Assembly (NCBI RefSeq): GCF_963974515.1
Contig: NZ_CAXBDD010000008.1
Coordinates: 26,215-90,214, forward strand
DNA length: 64,000 nt
Direction: 5' to 3'
DNA from: Sunxiuqinia sp963974515
Lineage (GTDB): Bacteria > Bacteroidota > Bacteroidia > Bacteroidales > Prolixibacteraceae
Shown here one piece after another: positions 45,381 to 54,127 of the stretch (position 1 is the first letter of the stretch; each line of letters begins with the position of its first letter). The notes beneath the pieces were generated by a model that saw only the letters and a program-made list of their open reading frames with translations, made no database searches and was not told where the DNA came from. Made by a program: the position numbers and the translations under genes.

Positions 45381-46337
45381 TTATCGCGGAGTGGGGAAAT
45401 CATCTTCTTTCCCTTTAATATACGTTTCAATGTGGCGGTCTTTTTTGGCTTCGTAAATATCCTTAATGGTCAGGATAATTCCAGTTTCCTCCACATCGCC
45501 AAAGCGGTCGTTCAGCACTGTTCCGAAGGTTTTCATGGATGGGCTCAGGTTCATATAAGCATTAATCAGCGGCGGAATATTCTCGCCATGCTCGCGTACC
45601 TGCTGGGTCAGAATTTTATAATCTTCCTTGTACGAGCCACCATTAAAAACTTTTTCGAGGGCTTCCATGTCCATATGCAATTCCATGGGTTTCTTCGGTG
45701 TGACCAGACCTTCGTGATCGCGGAAATACTTCAGAAAAAAATACTGAATCAGGTTCCGCGCCTGTGAGTGAAAGTGCGAATACATGGTCACCTTGCCGAA
45801 AAAATATTTCATTTCCGGGTGATCAACAATCAGTGCACCAAGTCCATCCCACAAGTTATCCAAAGCGAATAGCGCTTTGGCTCCCGCTTTGCTCGACTGG
45901 TAAGTTGGTTGTACAAATGAACGACCTAGCTCCAGTGTGTAGGGCAGGTAATTCTTTTTGAACTCTTCAGAAAAATGAAATAAGCGCGAAGTAGCCAGCG
46001 AAATGTCTCCATTTTCATCAACCGGGAGGTTGGGGCACATAATGTAGCGGTATCCACCCAGGATTTCCTTTGCATCCGGATCCCATACGATGAGTTGTTT
46101 GTATGGATTATCGTTGGTGTCGTATTGGTCAATGTCAATTTCTTTTCCTGTCCCGCCTCCGGCATCGCGAAAAGTGATTTCACGTAACCGGCCAATCTCG
46201 TGCATAACATTGGGAGAATCGTGATGCGTAATCACGTAGATCTCATTGGCACCTTTATTCGTCTTCCTCAAAAGCCTTTCCGGGGTTAACTCGGCAATAA
46301 TTGCTTCTTTGGGCTTCGGTGCAACAATATCTTTCAT
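45381..46337 (-). CDS. glsB: GlsB-like N-acyltransferase (hemolysin/OlsB-type GNAT)
   Basis: 318 residues from ATG 46337 (MKDIVAPKPKEAIIAELTPE). A TTG at 46367 in the same frame is part of a TAGTTTTG promoter element (46372-46365) and is rejected. The domain resembles OlsB/GNAT hemolysin-like proteins: GRLREITFRDAGGGTG, GGYRYIMC and LELGRSFVQPTYQ. In Bacteroides GlsB N-acylates glycine to a monoacylated glycine lipid. The neighbour is a GlsA-like O-acyltransferase, so the pair would complete that pathway. The symbol rests on family and context. Confidence 0.78.
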   Translation of the reverse strand: MKDIVAPKPKEAIIAELTPERLLRKTNKGANEIYVITHHDSPNVMHEIGRLREITFRDAGGGTGKEIDIDQYDTNDNPYKQLIVWDPDAKEILGGYRYIMCPNLPVDENGDISLATSRLFHFSEEFKKNYLPYTLELGRSFVQPTYQSSKAGAKALFALDNLWDGLGALIVDHPEMKYFFGKVTMYSHFHSQARNLIQYFFLKYFRDHEGLVTPKKPMELHMDMEALEKVFNGGSYKEDYKILTQQVREHGENIPPLINAYMNLSPSMKTFGTVLNDRFGDVEETGIILTIKDIYEAKKDRHIETYIKGKEDDFPTPR

Positions 46338-46413
46338 ACTTAATCCGCTAATTTTGTTGAGGTACAAAACTATAAAAATTTATTTAAGAAACTGATTCGA
46401 TAGTCCTTTAAAT

Positions 46414-47256
46414 TCAGCGCTTATTTAATTCTGACATCGAATAGACTTGGTCGCGAACAAAATTGGCCCACTCGGTTTGTTTCTTGCTTTTGTCGAAGGT
46501 GGTCCAGGGGATTGGGCGTCCAAATGTGATGGTAAATTCCTGCCCCCGATGTTTAAAAGTCTCATCGGCCAGGAAGAACTGTTCGAGATTCCATTTCAGG
46601 CGCAGAGCCTTGCGAAGGTTAGCCAGCCGGTAAAAGAAACTGGAGTTTCGCCCGCTCACATGCACCGGAATAATATCGCGCTGGTATTGAACCGATTTCT
46701 GAATAAAATGCTTTTTCCATTCCAGGTCTGTAATTCTTCCTTTGATTTTCCGGGAGGCATAACCCGATGGAAAGATCAAGATCTGCGCATCAGACTGGTA
46801 TTGCTCGTGAACAACTTTAGCAATCTCCCGACTGTGTCCCCCTTGCTTGTTGATGGGCACAAAGACACTTTCGAGCTGCGGAATATTCATCAATACATCA
46901 TTCACCAAAAAACGCACATCGCCCAATAGTTTGTTGACATTCGACATCAGCAGCAGTCCGTCGAACCCGCCAAGTGGATGGTTAGACGCAAAAATAAAGC
47001 GGCCTTCTTTCGGAATATTCTCAACGCCATAAACTTGTTCCTTCACTTCGAAATGTTCGACGACCTGGTGAACAAACTCAATCCCTTTTTGATCTCCGTA
47101 TTTGGCCAGAATCTCATTCACATCACGGATGTGCATGATCCGGCTGATGTAGTTGTAGACAAAGCTGGGAATCAGCTTAGCCAGTTTAGGACTCTTTTCT
47201 TTAAAGACCGCTCGAATGTCTATCGGTTTTATTCCTTTTGGATACTGCTCATCCAT
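46414..47256 (-). CDS. glsA: GlsA-like O-acyltransferase (lysophospholipid acyltransferase family)
   Basis: 280 residues from ATG 47256 (MDEQYPKGIKPIDIRAVF), my preferred start; the frame extends to 47448 with a hydrophobic, non-family N-terminus. The PlsC-type motifs are FASNHPLGGFDGLLL (NHX4D) and FVPINKQGGHSREIA, with a later SGRNSSFFY. In Bacteroides GlsA adds the second acyl chain to the GlsB product. It lies upstream of glsB on the same strand (76-base gap). Confidence 0.78.
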   Translation of the reverse strand: MDEQYPKGIKPIDIRAVFKEKSPKLAKLIPSFVYNYISRIMHIRDVNEILAKYGDQKGIEFVHQVVEHFEVKEQVYGVENIPKEGRFIFASNHPLGGFDGLLLMSNVNKLLGDVRFLVNDVLMNIPQLESVFVPINKQGGHSREIAKVVHEQYQSDAQILIFPSGYASRKIKGRITDLEWKKHFIQKSVQYQRDIIPVHVSGRNSSFFYRLANLRKALRLKWNLEQFFLADETFKHRGQEFTITFGRPIPWTTFDKSKKQTEWANFVRDQVYSMSELNKR

Positions 47257-47474
47257 TTGCTTCAGTTTTGAATGTCGAAAAATAGAAAATAAAATTGAGC
47301 TCCGTATTCCTTGACATTCATTTGTGATTTTCAATCTTTGCAAATCAGTTTTATCAACGGGTGTTGAAAACATTTTAATCCAAGCCAACAAGCAATAAAA
47401 CAGCGGATTGAATGTTGTTATTAACAAGACAATGTGGATTATCAACAATAAATGAACATTCTTCAGTCAATCGG

Positions 47475-47520
47475 AAGGTGGAAAAAAGTGACTAATAGTG
47501 ACTGAAAGTGGTATTTGGAG
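47475..47520 (+). promoter_or_regulatory. Probable MraZ operator: 10-bp-periodic AGTG repeats
   Basis: AAGGTG (47475), AAAGTG (47485), ATAGTG (47495), AAAGTG (47505) and a weak TTGGAG (47515) start exactly every 10 bases, 45-90 bases before the mraZ ATG. Known MraZ boxes are arrays of three or four GTG-containing repeats with the same period. The array would allow self-repression of the dcw cluster. Confidence 0.7.
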
Positions 47521-47564
47521 AAAGAAATTACTAATTTTACGATTGAAAAATAGACAATTAACGC

Positions 47565-48020
47565 ATGGATTTCTCAGCAGAAAAAAAAGCAACATTTGAT
47601 GAAAAGGGACGTGTTGTGCTGCCTGTCGACTACAAAAACGAGATGGGTGGCCGGATTCCCAATGGTCAGTTGGCTGTTGAGATTGATCCGTTTGAGAAGT
47701 GCCTGAACGTCTATCCGCTGGAAGCCTGGGAAAAAAGGCTGGCTTCGTTTAAGGCAAAACTAAACCGAAACAACCCCCGGCAAAGTCGTTTGCTGGACAT
47801 GATCTACCGCAACTTTAAAATCATTAGCGTACCCGAAAGTTGCCGCATGAATTTTCCAAATAACTTTTTGGAAAAGGTCAACATCTCCAAAGATGTTGTT
47901 TTTGTTGGCGTTGGCGATCGGATTCGTTTGTGGGACGCCGGAGAATACGACGCCTACCTGGAAACAGGAGGCGACTACGGAGAATTATTTTCAGAATTTT
48001 TTGGATCAGAGGAGGATTAA
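47565..48020 (+). CDS. mraZ: Transcriptional regulator MraZ
   Basis: 151 residues. The double SpoVT/AbrB-like fold shows KKATFDEKGRVVLPVDYKNE in the first half and the second repeat around RMNFPNNFLEKVNISKDVVF. MraZ forms a ring that binds promoter repeats and regulates the division and cell-wall cluster it heads. Its own candidate binding array lies directly upstream. Three bases separate it from rsmH. Confidence 0.93.
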   Translation: MDFSAEKKATFDEKGRVVLPVDYKNEMGGRIPNGQLAVEIDPFEKCLNVYPLEAWEKRLASFKAKLNRNNPRQSRLLDMIYRNFKIISVPESCRMNFPNNFLEKVNISKDVVFVGVGDRIRLWDAGEYDAYLETGGDYGELFSEFFGSEED

Positions 48021-48022
48021 GC

Positions 48023-48925
48023 GTGGAGCAACCGTACCACATACCGGTTTTATTGAATGAAAGTATCGAAGGGCTAAACATTCAAAAGGATGGCGACTAC
48101 GTTGATGTCACCTTTGGAGGAGGCGGCCATTCGCGCGAATTGTTGAAGTCGATCGACAAAGGTCGCCTGTTTGGCTTCGACCAGGATGAAGATGCCGCGG
48201 CGAATGCGTTTGACGATCCGCGTTTCATTTTTGTCCGGCATAACTTCAAATACATCCGCAATTTTTTGCGCTATCATGGCGTTGAAAAAGTCGATGGCAT
48301 TCTAGCTGATCTGGGAGTTTCCTCACACGATTTTGATGTGGCCGAACGTGGATTTTCCTTCCGGTTTTCCGGAGCCTTGGATATGCGTATGAACCGCGAT
48401 TCCAAAACGACAGCAGCCGATCTGGTCAATGAATACAGCGAGGAGCAACTCATTAAAGTTTTTCGTGAATATGGCGAAGTGGATAATGCTTATCGTTTGA
48501 CCAAGCAAATCCTTACAGCCCGGCAGTACCAACCCATTAAAACCATTGACCAGTTTAAATCGGTCATTTCCGACTGTGTGTCGAAAAAGAACGAAGCTAA
48601 ATATTTAGCCAAAGTTTTTCAGGCACTGCGAATCGAAACCAACGGCGAACTGGAGGTACTGAAAGATTTCCTGATGCAAAGCGCCGAACTGCTGAAGCCG
48701 GGAGGCCGGTTGGTGGTGATTACTTATCATTCGCTCGAAGATCGTTTGGTAAAGAACTTTATTAAAGCAGGAAATTTTGAGGGACAACAAGACAAAGATT
48801 TTTATGGGAATGTAAGTTCGGTTTTGAAAGCGGTTAACCGGAAGATCATTATTCCCGATGACGAAGAAATTGCCCGAAACCCAAGGGCGCGGAGTGCGAA
48901 GTTACGAATTGCAGAGAAAGTATGA
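48023..48925 (+). CDS. rsmH: 16S rRNA (cytosine-1402-N4)-methyltransferase
   Basis: 300 residues from the GTG at 48023, preceded by AGGAGG; the ORF opens further upstream inside mraZ but that part is not family-like. Marks are YHIPVLLNESIEGL, the SAM loop DVTFGGGGHSRELL and LADLGVSSHDFD. It methylates C1402 in 16S rRNA and is a constant member of dcw clusters. It overlaps ftsL by 4 bases (ATGA). Confidence 0.94.
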   Translation: MEQPYHIPVLLNESIEGLNIQKDGDYVDVTFGGGGHSRELLKSIDKGRLFGFDQDEDAAANAFDDPRFIFVRHNFKYIRNFLRYHGVEKVDGILADLGVSSHDFDVAERGFSFRFSGALDMRMNRDSKTTAADLVNEYSEEQLIKVFREYGEVDNAYRLTKQILTARQYQPIKTIDQFKSVISDCVSKKNEAKYLAKVFQALRIETNGELEVLKDFLMQSAELLKPGGRLVVITYHSLEDRLVKNFIKAGNFEGQQDKDFYGNVSSVLKAVNRKIIIPDDEEIARNPRARSAKLRIAEKV

Positions 48926-49290
48926 GTACAGAAGCCAAACCATCAGAAAAAAGCAAAAACCGCAGGAATGGACTCAAGTCGTTTCTGGGAGGAAGCTTGT
49001 TGGCAAGCGAAAAGGTGATGAAGCAAATGCCCTTTGTGTTTTTCGTGGCATTTCTGGGAATTCTTATGATCTCGAACCGCTACTGGTCAGAAAAAACCAT
49101 TCGAAGGATGGAGGCCGTGCAGGATTCAATCAAGGAATTAAGAGCCGAGTCGGTGACCTGGGAAACGCAGCTGATGAAAATGAACCGCCCCTCGGAAATT
49201 GTTGAAAGAGTGAAAGCCAGTGGGCTGGAGTTGCAGGAAGCCAGTGAGCCGGCCAGAAAGCTGAAAGTAGAAAAAACAGACAACGAATAA
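48922..49290 (+). CDS. ftsL: FtsL-like cell-division protein
   Basis: 122 residues: cytoplasmic basic region, one membrane helix (about 37-55: MPFVFFVAFLGILMISNRY), and a periplasmic helix likely to form a coiled coil (KTIRRMEAVQDSIKELRAES). Size, topology and position between rsmH and the PBP identify it. It should join DivIC/FtsB and FtsQ to activate FtsWI. Its stop shares a base with the next start (TAATG). Confidence 0.85.
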   Translation: MSTEAKPSEKSKNRRNGLKSFLGGSLLASEKVMKQMPFVFFVAFLGILMISNRYWSEKTIRRMEAVQDSIKELRAESVTWETQLMKMNRPSEIVERVKASGLELQEASEPARKLKVEKTDNE

Positions 49291-51407
49291 TGGAGATCAG
49301 AAAAGACATAACGGCCCGTTTTGGGATTATTTATTTTCTCGTCGTTTTGATCGGGATGATCATCGTGGCTAAAATCTTCATGGTTCAAAACATGGATACT
49401 GAAAAGTGGAAAGGTATCGCCAAAAATTTAAAGAACAATACGGCTGAGACTCCCGCGAAGCGCGGAAATATTTGCGCCGACGATGGCAGTATTTTAGCAA
49501 CTTCAGTTCCGCAGTATGAATTACGCCTCGACCTGGCTGCTCCAATGATCAAGCGGGTTTATGGTGATAAAGCCGATGCTTTTGCCCTGGAAGTAGCCGA
49601 ATTTTTCGGAATTTCAAAATCTCAATTCAAACAGAAGTTGGACCAGCAATTCAAAAAAGGAAACCGGTGGTTTTTGATTTATCCCAACGATGTGAACTAT
49701 AACCAGCTTCAGCAATTTAAGCGTCTGCAGATGATGCAGAATAACAGTTTCGGATCGGGCCTTATCGTAGTTACCGAAAATGAACGCATCATGCCACATG
49801 CCGATCTGGGTAGCCGGATCATAGGCACCCTAAACAAAGGGGCATTTGGCGGTGTACATGGAAATGTCGGCTACTCAGGAATTGAGGGTTTGATGGAAGG
49901 CTATTTAAGCGGCAAGAACGGAACCGCTTTGAAACGGAATTTTTCCGGGCGCTGGATCAACGTACCGGTCATTGAGCCCAAAGACGGCAGCGATGTGATT
50001 ACTACACTGAATGTGAACCTGCAGGATTTCGCAAACAATGCCTTATTCCGGCAAATGCAAACATCGCAGGCCGAGTGGGGTACAGCCATTGTGATGGAGG
50101 TAAAAACCGGCGAAGTAAAAGCATTGGCCAACCTTGGACGCAAAGCCGATGGCAGTTACGCCGAAACCTACAACTTCGCGCTGGGTCACCAGGGTAGCAG
50201 CGAGCCGGGGTCAACCTTTAAATTGATGTCGTTGATGGTAGCGATGGAGCACGGCTATGTGGATACTTCGGATGTGTTTGACACAGGCAATGGCGTATGG
50301 AAATACCGGGGACAAACCATTTATGACAGCGATTATCATCGTGGCGGACATGGCAAACTGACCATGAAGGAGATTTTTGAGCTTTCATCTAACGTCGGTG
50401 TAGCTAAGATTATCACCAAATATTACGAAGGGCGCGAGCAAGAATACATTGACCGAATCTACAACTTTGGACTGAATAAACCGATGGGGCTGGGCTTTTT
50501 CGGCGAAGGCATACCCCGGATTAAGTATCCCGGCGATGCCGATTGGTGGGGACCCTCGCTGGCCTGGATTTCATACGGATATGAAATCAAGTTGACTCCG
50601 CTTCAAACAGCCGCCTTCTACAATGCCGTAGCCAACGATGGAAAAATGGTGAAGCCCAAGTTTGTGAAGGAAGTTCGGCGAAATGGCATCCTCGAAAAAG
50701 AATTTAAAACCGAAGTGATCAACCCGGCAATCTGCTCGAAAGAAACCCTGGCCAAAGCGCAGGATTTGCTGAAGGGCGTTTGCATTGACGGAACCGGAAG
50801 GTCGGTCAATAATCCGTATTTTCCCATTGCCGGAAAAACCGGAACAGCGCAGGTTGCTTATAATAACCAAGGCTACGAAAAAGAAGGACGCAAAAACTAC
50901 CAGGCATCTTTTGCCGGGTATTTTCCTGCCGATGATCCGCAGTACACCTGCGTGGTGGTGATTGTAGGCCCCAAAGGATTATATTATGGCGGTTCTGTTG
51001 CCGGCCCCGTATTTAAAGAAATCGTGGGAAAAGTGTATGCCAGCTTTATGGAGCCGCGCGAAAATGAGCTGGAACAAATAGCCATGTTACCCCAGGTGAA
51101 GTCCGGATTTAAAGATAAAATCGAATTAACAGCCGAAGAGCTGAAACTGGAAATTCAGGCGGAGAAAACCGACTCGAAGTTCATTCGCGTAATTTCAGAT
51201 CAAGACAAATTGAGTGCATCGGAATTGGCGGTAGGCGAAGGCCTGGTGCCCGATGTCCGTGGGATGGGTGGCAGCGATGCCCTTTATTTATTGGAAAGCT
51301 CAGGCTTGAAAGTAAAGATGAAAGGCATTGGCAAAGTTCACAAACAATCACTTCGTGCCGGAGATAAAATAAAAGAAGGACAAACAATCTATATTGATTT
51401 AGGCTAA
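49290..51407 (+). CDS. ftsI: Septal penicillin-binding protein (FtsI) with PASTA domain
   Basis: 705 residues. One N-terminal membrane anchor (about 10-30) is followed by a PBP dimer region and the transpeptidase with Ser308-x-x-Lys311 (STFK), Ser366-Ser-Asn and Lys516-Thr-Gly. A single C-terminal PASTA domain (about 645-705, VPDVRGMGGSDALYLLESSG) is present. It cross-links septal peptidoglycan with FtsW. It shares its last base with the murE start (TAATG). Confidence 0.94.
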   Translation: MEIRKDITARFGIIYFLVVLIGMIIVAKIFMVQNMDTEKWKGIAKNLKNNTAETPAKRGNICADDGSILATSVPQYELRLDLAAPMIKRVYGDKADAFALEVAEFFGISKSQFKQKLDQQFKKGNRWFLIYPNDVNYNQLQQFKRLQMMQNNSFGSGLIVVTENERIMPHADLGSRIIGTLNKGAFGGVHGNVGYSGIEGLMEGYLSGKNGTALKRNFSGRWINVPVIEPKDGSDVITTLNVNLQDFANNALFRQMQTSQAEWGTAIVMEVKTGEVKALANLGRKADGSYAETYNFALGHQGSSEPGSTFKLMSLMVAMEHGYVDTSDVFDTGNGVWKYRGQTIYDSDYHRGGHGKLTMKEIFELSSNVGVAKIITKYYEGREQEYIDRIYNFGLNKPMGLGFFGEGIPRIKYPGDADWWGPSLAWISYGYEIKLTPLQTAAFYNAVANDGKMVKPKFVKEVRRNGILEKEFKTEVINPAICSKETLAKAQDLLKGVCIDGTGRSVNNPYFPIAGKTGTAQVAYNNQGYEKEGRKNYQASFAGYFPADDPQYTCVVVIVGPKGLYYGGSVAGPVFKEIVGKVYASFMEPRENELEQIAMLPQVKSGFKDKIELTAEELKLEIQAEKTDSKFIRVISDQDKLSASELAVGEGLVPDVRGMGGSDALYLLESSGLKVKMKGIGKVHKQSLRAGDKIKEGQTIYIDLG

Positions 51408-52864
51408 TGATCGAATTGAAAAACATATTGAACGGACTGGATTACGAATTGCTGGCGAGAACATTGGCTGTTGAAGTCGAAAATCTGCATTTCGATTCGA
51501 GAAAGGTAAAGTCTGGCGATGCTTTTGTGGCGGTGGCCGGGACGCATGTCGATGGACACCAGTTTATTCAGAAAGCCATGGAGCAGGGAGCTTCAGTAAT
51601 CATTGCGCAGCAGTTTGAGGGTGTAAATTCGACGGATGTCACCTTCATCAGAATGAACAATACAGCCGAAGCGCTTGGTAAGCTGGCTGCAAATTTTTAC
51701 GGCAACCCTTCAACCAAACTAAAAGTGGTTGGTGTTACCGGAACCAACGGGAAAACGACTATCGCCACTTTGTTGTACTTGCTATTTAAAAAACTAGGGT
51801 ACCAGGCAGGACTAATTTCGACCATTAAATATTACGTGGGCGATAACGAATTACCCGCAACGCACACCACTCCCGATGCTTTACAAATTCAGAAGTTGAT
51901 GGCCTTGATGGTGGAACAAGGTTGCGGCTATTGCTTTATGGAGGTGAGTTCGCACGCCATTCATCAGGACCGGATTTCCGGGATCGACTTTGACGGTGGC
52001 ATCTTCACCAACCTCACGCACGACCACCTGGATTACCATCAAACTTTTTCGGAGTACCTGAAAGCAAAGAAGAAGTTTTTCGACCAATTGCCCAGGCACG
52101 CGTTTGCCTTAACGAACGCCGATGAAAAAAATGGGCTGGTCATGCTTCAGAATACGGTGGCGAACAAGAAAACTTACGGGTTGAAAGCGTTGGCCGACTA
52201 CAAGTGCAAAGTGCTGGAAAAGCATTTTGATGGTATGTTGTTGAGTGTTGAAGGACAGGAAGTGTGGACACATTTTGCAGGCTTGTTTAACGCCTACAAC
52301 CTGATGGCCGTATACGCCGCTGCCGTATTGCTGGGCGAATCGTCCGAATCGGTTTTGCCTGTCATCAGCGAGCTGAGATCGGTGGCCGGGCGTTTCGAAA
52401 TTCTACGTTCGCTTGATGGAAAATATGCCGTGGTGGATTACGCACACACCCCCGACGCCTTAAAAAATGTGTTGAACGGGATTACCGAAATACGCACCGG
52501 GAATGAGCAAGTGATTACGGTTATTGGTGCTGGTGGCGACCGCGACAAAACTAAACGCCCGATCATGGCACACGAAGCGGCTTTGCAAAGCGATAAGGTG
52601 ATCTTGACTTCGGACAACCCGCGCAGCGAAGTGCCGGAACAAATTATCGCCGACATGCAGACGGGCATTGAGCCGCACCAGAGAAACAAGGTGCTGGCTA
52701 TTGTTAGCCGTCGGGAAGCAATACGCACCGCCTGTATGCTCGCGCAACCAGGCGATATTGTTTTGGTGGCCGGAAAAGGACACGAAGATTATCAGGAGAT
52801 TCAGGGGGTAAAACATCATTTTGATGATAAAGAAGTAATTCAAGAGATATTCAAGCTAAACTAA
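51407..52864 (+). CDS. murE: UDP-MurNAc-tripeptide synthetase
   Basis: 485 residues. The ATP loop is VTGTNGKTTIATLL (about 107-120). The diamino acid motif DNPRSE (403-408) is the form typical for meso-diaminopimelate addition. The cytoplasmic enzyme adds the third residue of the stem peptide. It is translationally coupled to ftsI; mraY follows by 10 bases. Confidence 0.95.
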   Translation: MIELKNILNGLDYELLARTLAVEVENLHFDSRKVKSGDAFVAVAGTHVDGHQFIQKAMEQGASVIIAQQFEGVNSTDVTFIRMNNTAEALGKLAANFYGNPSTKLKVVGVTGTNGKTTIATLLYLLFKKLGYQAGLISTIKYYVGDNELPATHTTPDALQIQKLMALMVEQGCGYCFMEVSSHAIHQDRISGIDFDGGIFTNLTHDHLDYHQTFSEYLKAKKKFFDQLPRHAFALTNADEKNGLVMLQNTVANKKTYGLKALADYKCKVLEKHFDGMLLSVEGQEVWTHFAGLFNAYNLMAVYAAAVLLGESSESVLPVISELRSVAGRFEILRSLDGKYAVVDYAHTPDALKNVLNGITEIRTGNEQVITVIGAGGDRDKTKRPIMAHEAALQSDKVILTSDNPRSEVPEQIIADMQTGIEPHQRNKVLAIVSRREAIRTACMLAQPGDIVLVAGKGHEDYQEIQGVKHHFDDKEVIQEIFKLN

Positions 52865-52874
52865 AAGAAACGGG

Positions 52875-54125
52875 ATGCTTTATTTACTGTACGAATGGTT
52901 AAAAGACTTTGATATTCCGGGATGGGGCATGGTCCCTTACATCTCCTTTCGTTCGGGAGCTGCGGTATTGACTTCCTTGCTTATTACTCTGGGGTTTGGG
53001 GGCAAGCTGATCAAGTATTTGCAGCTGAAGCAAATTGGAGAAGACGTACGCGATTTAGGCCTCGAGGGGCAGATTCAAAAAAAGGGCACACCCACGATGG
53101 GAGGCTTGATTATTTTAGCTTCCATTATCATCCCAACCTTGCTGTTTGCCCGCTTGGATAATATCTACATTCTGTTGATGCTGATCACCACAGCATGGCT
53201 TGGTTTGATTGGTTTTGCCGACGACTATATCAAAGTGTTCCGAAAAGACAAGGAAGGCTTGGCGGGAAAATTTAAAATTCTGGGACAGGTGAGCTTGGGG
53301 ATTCTGGTGGCATCCACCTTGTATTTCTCTGATGAGGTGATTGTCCGCGAAAAAGTGTTGGGCGTAAGCGGTGATTTCAAAAAGGAGATTGTGGTAGACA
53401 TTGAAACCGGCATGCAGGAAGTACGGTTTATTACCAACGATGTTAAATCGACGCGTACAACCATTCCATTCATTAAAAATCATGAGTTTGATTACGCCTG
53501 GCTAGTGCCGTTTGCTGGTGAGCACGGTGAATTCTGGCGATGGTTGATCTATGCTCTGGCCATTATCCTGATCATTACCGCTGTGTCGAACGCAGCCAAC
53601 CTGACCGATGGGATCGACGGTCTGGCGACCGGAACTTCGGCCATCAGCGGGGCTACGCTTGGAATATTAGCCTACGTGAGTGGGAACATTATTTATGCCG
53701 ACTACCTGAACATCATGTACATACCTAACATTGGTGAATTGACCGTATTTATTGCTGCCTTTATTGGTGCTACTGTGGGCTTTTTGTGGTATAACTCATA
53801 CCCGGCTCAGGTATTTATGGGCGATACCGGAAGCCTTGCGCTGGGTGGAATTCTGGCTGTTTTTGCAGTCGCTATTCGTAAGGAAATTCTGATCCCTTTG
53901 TTGTGTGGAATTTTTGTGCTCGAAAACTTTTCGGTGGTCATCCAGGTGGCTTACTTTAAATATACCAAGCGGAAATACGGGGAAGGAAGAAGGGTTTTTC
54001 TGATGAGCCCCATTCATCATCATTATCAGAAAAAAGGCATTCCCGAAGCCAAAATCGTCACCCGCTTTTGGATTGTCGGAATCATTTTGGCTGTGCTTAC
54101 CATTGTCACCCTTAAAATGCGTTAA
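52875..54125 (+). CDS. mraY: Phospho-MurNAc-pentapeptide transferase
   Basis: 416 residues, about ten membrane helices. Signatures are KKGTPTMGGLII, GFADDYIKV, NLTDGIDGLATG and the loop PIHHHYQKKG. An insert of about 60 residues between helices (around 160-220, DVKSTRTTIPFIKNHEFD) makes it longer than the 360-residue enterobacterial form, as is common in Bacteroidota. It makes lipid I at the inner membrane. Confidence 0.95.
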   Translation: MLYLLYEWLKDFDIPGWGMVPYISFRSGAAVLTSLLITLGFGGKLIKYLQLKQIGEDVRDLGLEGQIQKKGTPTMGGLIILASIIIPTLLFARLDNIYILLMLITTAWLGLIGFADDYIKVFRKDKEGLAGKFKILGQVSLGILVASTLYFSDEVIVREKVLGVSGDFKKEIVVDIETGMQEVRFITNDVKSTRTTIPFIKNHEFDYAWLVPFAGEHGEFWRWLIYALAIILIITAVSNAANLTDGIDGLATGTSAISGATLGILAYVSGNIIYADYLNIMYIPNIGELTVFIAAFIGATVGFLWYNSYPAQVFMGDTGSLALGGILAVFAVAIRKEILIPLLCGIFVLENFSVVIQVAYFKYTKRKYGEGRRVFLMSPIHHHYQKKGIPEAKIVTRFWIVGIILAVLTIVTLKMR

Positions 54126-54127
54126 CA

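Noticed and set aside
47257..47448. 64-codon N-terminal extension of the GlsA-like gene
   Set aside because: Not family-like and overlaps the upstream control region; ATG 47256 gives the typical start.
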